From Candidatus Fimadaptatus faecigallinarum (GTDB lineage: Bacteria > Bacillota > Clostridia > Christensenellales > Aristaeellaceae): a stretch of DNA of 36,771 nucleotides. Of the stretch, positions 26,100 to 33,511 are shown piece by piece; positions within the stretch are counted from its first letter, which is position 1; the number at the start of each line of letters is the position of its first letter. The stretch covers positions 1 to 36,771 of the forward strand of contig DVNK01000001.1 of NCBI GenBank assembly GCA_018714445.1, in the 5' to 3' direction. The position numbers and the translations under genes were made by a program. A model generated the notes under the pieces. The model searched no databases and had not been told where the DNA came from. It saw only the letters and a program-made list of their open reading frames with translations.

Positions 26100-27359
26100 T
26101 CAGCTGGCGGCCGTGCCTTCGCCCTGCGTTTCACCGCCTGAGCCACCCGAACCAGCGCCGCCCGGCGTCGCTCTATCCGCCGCGGCGCCACCTGGCGCTG
26201 TGCCGCGTGACGCCTCGCCACATGGCATTGCGCAATCCGCCAGTGCCTCCAGCTCGCCCGGCGCGCCGCTCAGCACCGGCAACGCGCGCGCCTGCGCATA
26301 CTCCACCAACTCCAACGCGCGCGCACACGCGCCCGCAAGTGGCGCATCGGTCAGCACCAGCCGCCCACACGCGTCAAGGATTGTCCGTGCGCGCACAAGC
26401 GCCGCATCGTCCACCACGCCAAACGCCGGCAGGTCCACCACATCCGTGGCAAGCTGCCGCGCGGTTGCCCAGTCCACGTCGTTGCGCGGCAGTATGCCCG
26501 CCGCAAACGGCACTCTCAGGCGCTGCATCCGCCTGAATACCGGCGTGCCCGCACCCGCTCCGGCCAACACGAACGCCCGAGCCACACCTTCAGGGCGACG
26601 CAGCTCCACGCTGCCGAATATCGAGTTGTACGCGCCCGGCTCCAGGCCGTAGAGTTCCGCAATCAGCTCGTCGCGGAATATCTGATCCGGCGTGCCCGAA
26701 TGCGCTATGTAATCGCCCTTCACGCACAGCACGCGGTCGCTGACCTTTGCAGCCAGGTCTATCTCGTGCAGCGACATTATCACCGATATGCCCTGCCCGC
26801 GCGCCATGTCGATAAGTATGTCCAGCAGCTCGAGCTTGTGGCGTATGTCAAGATACGACGTGGGCTCGTCCAGCACCATTATGCGCGGCTGTTGGCAGAT
26901 CGCGCGCGCCAGCAGCACGCGCTGACGTTGGCCATCGCTGAGCCGGTTGAAGTCGCGGTCCTTGAGATCCAGCGCCCGCACCCGCGCCAGGCTCTCCAGC
27001 GTCACCTCGCGGTCGTGCGGCGTCAGCTGGCCGAACCGGTTCGTATACGGATACCGTCCCGACGCGACCACGTCAAAGCATGTCATAAGTTCCGGCGCTA
27101 TCCGCTCGGTCAGCATCACAGACATGCGTCTGGACACGTCGCGGTAGCTCATTCGCCCCAAATCGTCGCGGCCGATATACACCGCGCCCGATATCGAGGC
27201 GAGCTGACGCGTTATCGTCTTGAGTATCGTCGACTTGCCCGAGCCGTTGGGGCCTATAAGCGTCAGTATCTCGCCGCGCCCCAGTTCGACGTCTATGTCG
27301 CGTATCAGCGCCTGGCCGTCATAGCCCACGCTCAGGCCGCGCGCAGTGAATTCATACAT
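26100..27359 (-). CDS. btuD: Corrinoid ABC transporter ATP-binding protein with C-terminal extension
   Basis: The ATPase powers import through BtuC. Residues 1-248 form the FecE/BtuD-type domain: Walker A GPNGSGKST (36-44), signature LSDGQRQ (140-146, Asp in place of the usual second Gly), Walker B IMVLDEP (160-166) and switch His in MSLHEID. Residues about 249-370 are an extra domain (FGSVELRRPEG, FVLAGAGAGTPVFRRMQRL, PFAAGILPRNDVDWATARQLA) that I know only from clostridial relatives of this ATPase and whose role is unknown. Residues 381-419 are a Gly/Ala/Ser-rich tail. The ATG directly follows the btuC stop (TAAATG). Confidence 0.92.
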   Translation of the reverse strand: MYEFTARGLSVGYDGQALIRDIDVELGRGEILTLIGPNGSGKSTILKTITRQLASISGAVYIGRDDLGRMSYRDVSRRMSVMLTERIAPELMTCFDVVASGRYPYTNRFGQLTPHDREVTLESLARVRALDLKDRDFNRLSDGQRQRVLLARAICQQPRIMVLDEPTSYLDIRHKLELLDILIDMARGQGISVIMSLHEIDLAAKVSDRVLCVKGDYIAHSGTPDQIFRDELIAELYGLEPGAYNSIFGSVELRRPEGVARAFVLAGAGAGTPVFRRMQRLRVPFAAGILPRNDVDWATARQLATDVVDLPAFGVVDDAALVRARTILDACGRLVLTDAPLAGACARALELVEYAQARALPVLSGAPGELEALADCAMPCGEASRGTAPGGAAADRATPGGAGSGGSGGETQGEGTAAS

Positions 27360-28385
27360 TTACCTTGCCCCCTTGCGCCGCGCCATCAGGTATATCACAA
27401 CCGGCGCGCCGAACACCGCCGTAACCGAGCTTATCGCCAGCTCGGTCGGCGCAAACGCCGTGCGCGCTATCAGGTCGCACATCATGCAAAACACCGCGCC
27501 GCATAAAAACGTGCCCGGTATTATGACCAACGGTCGCGCCGTGCGCATGAGCATCTTGGTTATCTGCGGCACCGCAATGCCGATGAACGATATCGGCCCC
27601 GCAAGCGCCGTGACACACGCTGACAGCAGACTCGACGTCAGTATCAGCAGCATCCTGAACACCTTTACATTTATGCCCATGCTCTGCGCATAGCCTTCGC
27701 CCAGTGCGAACGCGCCGATGGGCTTGCTCATCATGAATACCCCGACGAGCGTCACGCCGATGACTGCCGCCGTCACATTCAGGTTCTGCCATGATATGGC
27801 CGAAAAGCTGCCCAGCGACCATGCCGTAAGGTTGGCTATCTCGCTCTCGGCCGCAAAAGATATCATAAAATCTGTTATGGCCGAACAGATATTGCCCACC
27901 ATTATGCCCACGACCAACAGCATCGCCATGCTGTGTATCCTCCGCGCAAACAGCAGCACGAACCCCGTGCACAGCATCGACCCGCCAAACGCCGCCAGCA
28001 TGGTCACGTAAAACGGCATGCCGCCCACCTGCTTGAGCATAAATATCGTCACCAGCCCCACGCACATCTTGGCGCCCGACGATATACCCATGACATACGG
28101 CCCCGCGATCGGGTTGCGGAAGAACGTCTGCAACAGAAATCCCGACACCGACAGCGCTCCGCCCAGCACTGCCGCCGCCAACAGCCGCGGCAAACGTATC
28201 TTCCAAAGCACATTGTAATCGCTCGTGCCCTCGCCCGCGCGCAACAGCACTATCCTGAACACGTCAAGCGGCGCAATGCGCACGCTGCCCGTGTTGGCGT
28301 TCAACACGAGCAGCAGCGCACACGCCGCCAGCAGCAGTATAAATACCAGCTGCACACGCACGAGTCCTGAAGTTCTCTCACTCAT
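27360..28385 (-). CDS. btuC: Corrinoid ABC transporter permease, FecCD/BtuC family
   Basis: The 341-residue permease has about ten hydrophobic segments and the family marks IRLPRLLAAAVLGGALSVSG, LQTFFRNPIAGPYVMGISSGA, WSLGSFSAISW, LGEGYAQSMGINVK and GPISFIGIAVPQITKML. It forms the membrane channel for BtuF-delivered corrinoid. The FecCD family also carries haem and siderophores; the riboswitch and the corrinoid genes in the same operon argue for corrinoid. Its ATG overlaps the btuF stop (ATGA). Confidence 0.93.
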   Translation of the reverse strand: MSERTSGLVRVQLVFILLLAACALLLVLNANTGSVRIAPLDVFRIVLLRAGEGTSDYNVLWKIRLPRLLAAAVLGGALSVSGFLLQTFFRNPIAGPYVMGISSGAKMCVGLVTIFMLKQVGGMPFYVTMLAAFGGSMLCTGFVLLFARRIHSMAMLLVVGIMVGNICSAITDFMISFAAESEIANLTAWSLGSFSAISWQNLNVTAAVIGVTLVGVFMMSKPIGAFALGEGYAQSMGINVKVFRMLLILTSSLLSACVTALAGPISFIGIAVPQITKMLMRTARPLVIIPGTFLCGAVFCMMCDLIARTAFAPTELAISSVTAVFGAPVVIYLMARRKGAR

Positions 28386-29524
28386 TGCAGCTTAAACAGG
28401 TATTCCATGGGCGCATCCGAGCCGGTCAGCATGGTGTTCATGTCGACTATCATGTCGCCCAGGGTGTTGGTTATCTGGAAGTAATCGGGCGTGGTGCAGA
28501 AGACGTTGCCGTCCTTTACGGCCTTGAACTCGCTCAGCAGCTCCCACTTGGCGGTGAAGTCGGCCAGCGTTTCGGGCTTGCCGCCCAGGCTCCAGATGTA
28601 GATGATATAGTCGGCGTCGGCCGCGCGCGAGTAGAACTCCTCCATCTCCATCTGCTCCGCGCCGGTCTGGTCCGGGTTGAAGTCGCTGAGCGCGTACTCG
28701 CCGCCCGCCAGCTCCAGCATGCGCGCCATGTAGTCCGAGCCATTGCGCACGTGCAGCGTGCCCTTGGAGGTTATGTAGAACATCACGCAAGTCTTGCCGG
28801 TCTGGCTTTCGCCCAGCGACTCAACCATTTGCTTTTGCTCATCGTATGCGGCCTGAGCGGCTTCCTCCTCGCCCAGCAGCGCGCCGTACAGCTTAACCCA
28901 TTCCACGCGCGCCAGCGGGTGATTCTCGTAGGTCGCGTAGTCGCGGATGTACTTTATGCCCAGCTCATCCAGCTTGTCGGCCACGTCCGGCACGCTGTCC
29001 AGCATCGTCGAGAACACCGAGAACATAGGCGGTTCGGCAGCCAGCACCTCGAAATCGGGCTCCTTATAGCTGCCTATGTACGTAATCTCGCCCGCTTCCA
29101 TCGCGGCCTTGACCTCATCGATGTACCAGCTGTCCAGATCATTGGTCGTGTACTTAATCGTGTCCAGCCGGCCTATCGCGTTTATCAGCGACGTAGTGGG
29201 CGTAGACGATATCAGCATGTCCGTGAGCGGCTGATTTACGACGATCACGTTCTCAGACAGCCCCTCGGGAGTAGACGCGCCTTCCGGCACGACCAGCACC
29301 TGTACGCCGTCCACAAGCGTAATCAGGCTGTACCCGCCTTCATAGTAATCGACGCGGAACTGATTGGCATAGTCCAGCTCCATCGAGCCGGTATATGTCA
29401 ACCCGCCAAATTCCTCCACAGGCGTTTGGGTCACGGTCGCGGCCTCAGTCGATTCGTCCGCCATAGCCGGCAGCGCGCACAGCGCCAGCACAAGCACAAG
29501 CAGCACAGCAATAAGTTTCTTCAT
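28382..29524 (-). CDS. btuF: Corrinoid ABC transporter substrate-binding protein (BtuF/FhuD-like)
   Basis: The 380-residue protein has a signal peptide (MKKLIAVLLVLVLALCALPA, likely cleaved after AMA near residue 22) and the two-lobed TroA/BtuF-type fold: VIVVNQPLTDMLISSTPTT, ITYIGSYKEPDFEVLAAEPP, and the C-terminal IWSLGGKPETLADFTAKWELL and AVKDGNVFCTTPDYF. The Cys in the signal peptide follows LAL, not a lipobox, so a lipid anchor is not predicted. Like the peptide-binding protein at 421-2541, it would be released or held otherwise. First gene of the operon, with GGAGGG 6 bases before the ATG and a cobalamin riboswitch ahead. Confidence 0.9.
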   Translation of the reverse strand: MKKLIAVLLVLVLALCALPAMADESTEAATVTQTPVEEFGGLTYTGSMELDYANQFRVDYYEGGYSLITLVDGVQVLVVPEGASTPEGLSENVIVVNQPLTDMLISSTPTTSLINAIGRLDTIKYTTNDLDSWYIDEVKAAMEAGEITYIGSYKEPDFEVLAAEPPMFSVFSTMLDSVPDVADKLDELGIKYIRDYATYENHPLARVEWVKLYGALLGEEEAAQAAYDEQKQMVESLGESQTGKTCVMFYITSKGTLHVRNGSDYMARMLELAGGEYALSDFNPDQTGAEQMEMEEFYSRAADADYIIYIWSLGGKPETLADFTAKWELLSEFKAVKDGNVFCTTPDYFQITNTLGDMIVDMNTMLTGSDAPMEYLFKLQ

Positions 29525-29557
29525 GGTTTTCCCTCCTCACACATTGTGTGGGCGGCG

Positions 29558-29600
29558 AAAAAAAGCGCCCTCCGACACAGCGAAGAAGCGCGCAAGCTCC
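29558..29600 (-). terminator. Riboswitch expression-platform terminator
   Basis: On the minus strand an imperfect stem (GCGCxCUUC pairing with GAGGxGCGC) is followed by seven U (29564 down to 29558), 34 bases before the btuF ATG. A separate perfect hairpin, TCCGCCAG pairing with CTGGCGGA, lies just upstream (about 29598-29619). Confidence 0.65.
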
Positions 29601-29688
29601 GCCAGTAACCGCTGGCGGATGCCGGCTTGAATTCTTCATCGCCCAAGAATCAAGAACCGAACGGGGCTTTTGCCCCATGAAGGCCGGC

Positions 29689-29847
29689 AGGTCTCCTGAC
29701 TTATGGCGCGCTGATCGCCCGGACGGCGCCTTCTCGGTTTACACCAATGGCTTATGCCGCCCGTATCGCCAAATACAGTAATGGCCGTTGTACCGGATTT
29801 GCACCGGTTTCCCTTTTAATCCGCGCTTGCGGCGCGGAACCAGACCC
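29689..29847 (-). promoter_or_regulatory. Cobalamin riboswitch
   Basis: The aptamer runs 29847 to 29689 on the minus strand. Closing helix AGGGTCT/AGACCT joins its ends. Conserved pieces are the P2 hairpin CCGCGC/GCGCGG (29821-29837), the core AACCGGTGCAAATCCGGTA (29791-29809), a B12-box variant GGCCATTACTG (29776-29786) and the 3' segment AAGTCAGGAGACCTGCC. It leads into a terminator before btuF, so adenosylcobalamin or a related corrinoid should stop transcription of the whole btuFCD-cbi-cob operon when abundant. Confidence 0.95.
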
Positions 29848-29869
29848 TCATTATCAAGTTGTCGGGCAA

Positions 29870-29898
29870 AGTATAGCATTGCGCGCACAATCTGTCAA
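29870..29898 (-). promoter_or_regulatory. Sigma-A promoter of the cobalamin operon
   Basis: Minus-strand TTGACA (29893-29898), 17-base spacer, TATACT (29870-29875). Transcription would begin about 15-20 bases before the riboswitch. The IS element end is 173 bp upstream, so the promoter is intact. Confidence 0.88.
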
Positions 29899-29972
29899 TC
29901 GGCAATGCGTGTTTTCGAAAATAATTGCACGTTTTGCCAATCTGATTTAAACCTCATGCGTGACTGGCATTA

Positions 29973-31469
29973 TTACGGACTAAATTCCAGACGCGACTCT
30001 TGCGCGCACCGGCCGAAACTGGTTTCACGCCGCCCGTTTGCGCTATCGGCAGAAATTTGTGTAATTAAATGGGCCTGTTGACAAAAAAGAAATCCGAGCT
30101 GAAAGAGGATGTTTTTAGCTCGGATTTTCAGCGTATGAGAGGTCAAAAGGATAGCCCTAACCATCCTTTTTAGGTTTAACGCCATGGCAGATAAGAGGCA
30201 TTCTTCTGTCACGGCTGGAATGCCCCTTTTTCTGATCTTAGAAAGACAATGTTCTCGTTTAAGCACTGAGAACGATCCTTCTGCCCATATTTTGCGCAGA
30301 CGCATCATATGCCAATAAGTGTCGCTGCCAATGCGTTGGTGGCCTCTATAAAAAGCTGGATAGCAACTGCTTCCAAGAATTCTGCGCCGAACACCTGTCT
30401 GCTTGAAACAAGTAGCGTTTTGCTTGCAATGTTTGCAAGTATCGCCTTGTACCTGATAACATCGCAAGTATTTCCCGGTTGTTTGGCTACAGTTCAGCCG
30501 TTGGTAAATGAGTTTTGCGCCCTCCGGACAACAAAAAGCATCTTCCTGGGGCAAATAGTAAAAGCCGTACTTTTCAGGAGAGTTGGAAAACTGAATGGCA
30601 GGAATATATCCTGTAATGCCCAGCAGTTCCAGTCCGCGATGAACGGCACCGGTATCGTAGCCACGATCCAATGCAATGTTTTGCATCGGAACCCCGTTTT
30701 GAATCTGCCGCTCCAGATGCCGTAAAATCAGCAAACTTTCTTTTTCGTTTGCCGGATACACATCTACACCGGTTATAATTCCATATTTACAGTCTACTGT
30801 AGTTTCCATCAGGTATCCAATCCCGCTCTTTTTTCCGTGATTGATACAACCACTGTCCGGGTCGGTTTGACTGGTAGTGCGATGCTTTCTGATCGTTTTG
30901 GCCGGAGGTTTTTTAAAGCCTGGCTGTTTAGAAAGTTCTTCATCCAAGAGATCCAGATAGCTCTGCATACTTAACTTGGCTTCCACTTCTGTATCAATCC
31001 AACTGTCTTTAGAAACGTTGGCTGGAAGGTAAGTTCCATCAGCAGCCAGTTCTTTTCCATCTACCAAGCCGCTCTTTACCCAGCGTCGAATAATCTCCCA
31101 AAACACCTCTTGAAACAAGCAACTCTCATTCCATTTGCGCAGGCGTGTTTTGCTGAATGTAGAGTGGTCTGGAATCTTATCTGTCAGTTCAAAGCCGCAG
31201 AACCATCTATATGCAATATTCAATTGAACTTCCTGCACCAAACGGCGTTCTGACTTGACGCCGTAAAGGTATCCCACCAACAGCATTTTAAACATACTGA
31301 CAGGGTCAACAGATGGGCGGCCATTTGTGGGGTAGTATGGCGCTACAAGATCGTAAATAAAGTCAAACGAAATCATCTGATCGATTTTTCGAAGCAGATG
31401 ATTTTCTGGAATCAATTCTGATAAATCAAGAATGATCATACTCATTTGACCACTTTGCCGTCCCATCAT
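29973..31469 (-). CDS. IS1182-family transposase, frame running past the IS end
   Basis: The DDE transposase has the DUF772-type N-terminus (LIPENHLLRKIDQMISFDFIY), the DHSTFSKTR segment, catalytic Asp in ADGTYLPANVS and in IALDRGYDTGAVHRGL, and Glu in IWAEGSFSVLKREH. A Cys cluster (TCKHCKQNATC) lies between. Start: AGGAGG 8 bases before the ATG at 31469. About 466 codons lie inside the element. The frame has no stop before the terminal repeat and reads through it into host DNA for about 32 more codons, giving 498. Base composition is AT-richer than the neighbours and Ile is written ATT/ATC at its start, both signs of recent arrival. Confidence 0.9.
   Translation of the reverse strand: MMGRQSGQMSMIILDLSELIPENHLLRKIDQMISFDFIYDLVAPYYPTNGRPSVDPVSMFKMLLVGYLYGVKSERRLVQEVQLNIAYRWFCGFELTDKIPDHSTFSKTRLRKWNESCLFQEVFWEIIRRWVKSGLVDGKELAADGTYLPANVSKDSWIDTEVEAKLSMQSYLDLLDEELSKQPGFKKPPAKTIRKHRTTSQTDPDSGCINHGKKSGIGYLMETTVDCKYGIITGVDVYPANEKESLLILRHLERQIQNGVPMQNIALDRGYDTGAVHRGLELLGITGYIPAIQFSNSPEKYGFYYLPQEDAFCCPEGAKLIYQRLNCSQTTGKYLRCYQVQGDTCKHCKQNATCFKQTGVRRRILGSSCYPAFYRGHQRIGSDTYWHMMRLRKIWAEGSFSVLKREHCLSKIRKRGIPAVTEECLLSAMALNLKRMVRAILLTSHTLKIRAKNILFQLGFLFCQQAHLITQISADSANGRRETSFGRCAQESRLEFSP
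30065..30070. repeat. Target-site duplication, left copy (TTAAAT)
   Basis: TTAAAT directly precedes the left terminal repeat; the same six bases follow the right terminal repeat at 31538-31543. Confidence 0.8.
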
Positions 31470-31537
31470 ACGTTACTCCTCCTTTGTCCCCATTATACCA
31501 TAGGAACCATGCCTCCGGATATTTTGTCAACAGGTCC
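30071..31537 (-). mobile_element. IS1182-family insertion sequence, 1467 bp
   Basis: Terminal inverted repeats GGGCCTGTTGACAAAA (30071-30086) and its inverse at 31522-31537 agree at 15 of 16 positions. TTAAAT flanks both ends as a 6-bp duplication. One transposase gene fills the element. A TATAAT at 31492-31497 (minus) may be its -10 box. Intact repeats, open frame and matching duplication suggest recent insertion into the gap between the cobalamin promoter and the methyltransferase gene. Confidence 0.9.
30083..30127 (-). terminator. Intrinsic terminator inside the transposase coding frame
   Basis: Minus-strand AAATCCGAGCT (30117-30127) pairs perfectly with AGCTCGGATTT (30090-30100) around a 16-base loop, followed by CTTTTTT (U run 30088-30083). 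It lies within the transposase frame and before any in-frame stop codon. Confidence 0.85.
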
Positions 31538-31543
31538 TTAAAT
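31538..31543. repeat. Target-site duplication, right copy (TTAAAT)
   Basis: TTAAAT directly follows the right terminal repeat and matches 30065-30070. Confidence 0.8.
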
Positions 31544-31649
31544 TTACCTCATCGTTGAAAATATTCTATCCGTGCGGTATATATCATCAAAATTGCGCGC
31601 CGCGGACCAGCGCTGATAGCGCGCCATACAGAGATTTGCCGCGCAATTA

Positions 31650-31678
31650 TTGACATTCCATTCAGCTCATGTTATAAT
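31650..31678 (+). promoter_or_regulatory. Sigma-A promoter of the methyltransferase gene
   Basis: TTGACA (31650-31655), 17-base spacer, TATAAT (31673-31678): perfect consensus at both boxes. Transcription should start near 31685, leaving about 20 bases of leader with GAGGGAAGG before the ATG. Confidence 0.9.
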
Positions 31679-31706
31679 ACTAATCCATTTTTCATGAGGG
31701 AAGGTG

Positions 31707-32498
31707 ATGGCATTGGCAGTTATACCCGGCTTGAGCTGGACATTCGACACGCGCGCGGTGGAATACGACCGCTGGCGTCCCACTTACGTAGCCGCGCTGT
31801 ACCGCGACATATTCGATTACATGCCGCTGGGCGTGGACAGCAGTGCGCTTGAGATCGGTATCGGCACCGGCCAGGCGACGCGCCCCATACTCGACACAGG
31901 TTGCCGCGTGACCGCGGTCGAACCGGGTGAACATCTGGCGGCAGTAGCGCGACACAACTTCTCCGGTTATCCCCGCTTTGACGTGATTGTCGGCAAGTTT
32001 GAGGACTGCGAGTTGCCTGAATGCGCGTTTGACCTGGCGTATTCGGCGTCCGCATTTCACTGGGTACCGGAACAGGCCGGCTATGAAAAGGTGTTCCGCT
32101 CTTTGAAGCCCGGCGGAGCGTTCGCGCGGTTTGCCAATCATCCCCATCCCGCGCACGAGGACTCGGCGCTGAACGACGACATACAGCGCGCCTACGCCCG
32201 GTACATGCCCGGGAACAGGCCCAGCCCCGAGTATACCGCTCAGGCAGCACAGGCCCGCGCTCAGATCGCCGCAAAATACGGGTTTTGCGACATAGAATAC
32301 CGGCTCTACCACCGTAGGCGCGTGTTCAGCGCAAGGGAATACGTCGCGCTGCTGGGCACATACTCCGACCACATAGTGCTTCCCGAACCCAGCCGCGCTC
32401 AATTCGTTGCCGAAATCGAGGCTGCGATCAACCGCCACGGCGGATACTTCGCGCTGGACGACACTATCGAACTTGGACTGGCGCGCAAGCCGAAATGA
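31707..32498 (+). CDS. Class I SAM-dependent methyltransferase
   Basis: The 263-residue protein has the SAM motif I ALEIGIGTGQATRPIL (about residues 47-62), acidic post-I VTAVEPG, motif with DLAYSASAFHWV and KPGGAFARF. FHWV and the N-terminal FDTRAVEYDRWRPTYV resemble the ubiquinone/trans-aconitate methyltransferase-like group (Methyltransf_11). The substrate is unknown. Start: GAGGGAAGG precedes both GTG (31704) and ATG (31707); I prefer the ATG. It is a single gene behind a consensus promoter and ahead of a strong hairpin. Confidence 0.88.
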   Translation: MALAVIPGLSWTFDTRAVEYDRWRPTYVAALYRDIFDYMPLGVDSSALEIGIGTGQATRPILDTGCRVTAVEPGEHLAAVARHNFSGYPRFDVIVGKFEDCELPECAFDLAYSASAFHWVPEQAGYEKVFRSLKPGGAFARFANHPHPAHEDSALNDDIQRAYARYMPGNRPSPEYTAQAAQARAQIAAKYGFCDIEYRLYHRRRVFSAREYVALLGTYSDHIVLPEPSRAQFVAEIEAAINRHGGYFALDDTIELGLARKPK

Positions 32499-32535
32499 TA
32501 CTAACACCACCGCGACATTGACAGCGCGTCGCCGC

Positions 32536-32653
32536 TATGGCAAGGCGGCCATGGATATGACATGGCTGTCCTCGGCATGCCATGGCGGCTATTCACATGG
32601 CGATGCACTCTCAGGCAAGGCGATACAATGAGCGACATGGCAAAGCGGCCATT
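32536..32653. repeat. Imperfect direct repeat ATGGCAAxGCGGCCAT
   Basis: ATGGCAAGGCGGCCAT near 32537-32552 and ATGGCAAAGCGGCCAT near 32637-32652 differ at one base. Further CATGGC hexamers occur between them. The second copy forms part of the terminator stem. The region is otherwise gene-free. Confidence 0.5.
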
Positions 32654-32689
32654 CAGCCCGGAGCATTAGCCCCGGCCGAATGGCCGCTT
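32643..32689. terminator. Hairpin between convergent methyltransferase and HAD genes
   Basis: AAGCGGCCATTC (32643-32654) pairs perfectly with GAATGGCCGCTT (32678-32689). The loop holds a further GCCCGG/CCGGCC-type pairing. TGTCTCATTTG follows on the plus side. It should end both converging genes. Confidence 0.7.
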
Positions 32690-32709
32690 GTCTCATTTGC
32701 GCATCAGGC

Positions 32710-33429
32710 TTAAGCGCCCTTTACCGACGGCAGCGCGGCGGCATATTCGCAGAAGCTGTCAAAACTGCCGTGCATCACGCCTTCAAGGCCGTCTAGACTG
32801 CCTTCAAGGTTGTCGTCGATCAGGAACACCTTACAGCCCAGTTTTGCGGCACAGGCGTCGTCGGTCACGCTGTTGCCGACCATCAGGCACTGCTCGGGCC
32901 GTCTGCCGAGCTTTGCACACATCTCGGCATAATATCCCAGATTGGGTTTGCAATACGTGCAGTTGGAGTAGTCCGTAACCAGTGCAAAATCCTCCGGGCG
33001 CAGGCCGATCCAGCTCAGCCGCGAACGCGTGCCCACCGACGGCAACATGGGATTATTCGCCAGCGCAAGCTGATAGCCCTTTGCGCGCAGGCCGTCTATC
33101 AGCGGCCGCCGATCCACGCAAATGCCCAGTATGTCCTTTACCTTGTTGAACTCCTTTGCGTAGAAGTCGTCGCAAACCGGCTCAAGCTCGCGGGCATGCT
33201 CGCCGTACAGTCCCGCAAAGTCATCCCAGAACGCCTCGCGGTTCGTGCGCGTGCCGTCGTTGGCTATCATCGCGCGCATGCCGCTGCGCAGCCCGCGCAC
33301 AAACGCCTCGGGCGCAAACCCGTAAGGCGCGACCCGCGCGCACAGCAGCTTGAAATAAGTATGCGTAAACGTATCGTTGTCCACCGGCAACAGCGTGCCG
33401 TCCATATCGAGCAGTATCGTATCGATCAT
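32710..33429 (-). CDS. HAD-superfamily hydrolase
   Basis: The 239-residue HAD phosphatase has motif I LLDMDGTLLP (residues 6-15, nucleophile Asp8), motif II near LALANNPML, motif III Lys in TYCKPNLGYY and motif IV VGNSVTDDACAAKLG. An alpha-helical cap (about 20-100) marks subclass I. The substrate cannot be told; the layout resembles small phosphoglycolate- or nucleotide-type phosphatases. A TATAAT on the minus strand at 33462-33467 may be its -10 box, but no good -35 is visible. It is downstream of hydF with an 82-bp gap. Confidence 0.88.
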   Translation of the reverse strand: MIDTILLDMDGTLLPVDNDTFTHTYFKLLCARVAPYGFAPEAFVRGLRSGMRAMIANDGTRTNREAFWDDFAGLYGEHARELEPVCDDFYAKEFNKVKDILGICVDRRPLIDGLRAKGYQLALANNPMLPSVGTRSRLSWIGLRPEDFALVTDYSNCTYCKPNLGYYAEMCAKLGRRPEQCLMVGNSVTDDACAAKLGCKVFLIDDNLEGSLDGLEGVMHGSFDSFCEYAAALPSVKGA

Positions 33430-33511
33430 GTCATTAACCTCGCATCATATTGGTTGATCGGATTATACCGCACCGGTTTGGCGGCATTGTGGGGTTCATG
33501 TTGGCATTAGG

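Noticed and set aside
32536-32653. Repeated CATGGC words suggesting a CRISPR-like or REP array
   Set aside because: Only two near-copies of 16 bases with irregular spacing and no cas genes; one copy is part of the terminator stem.
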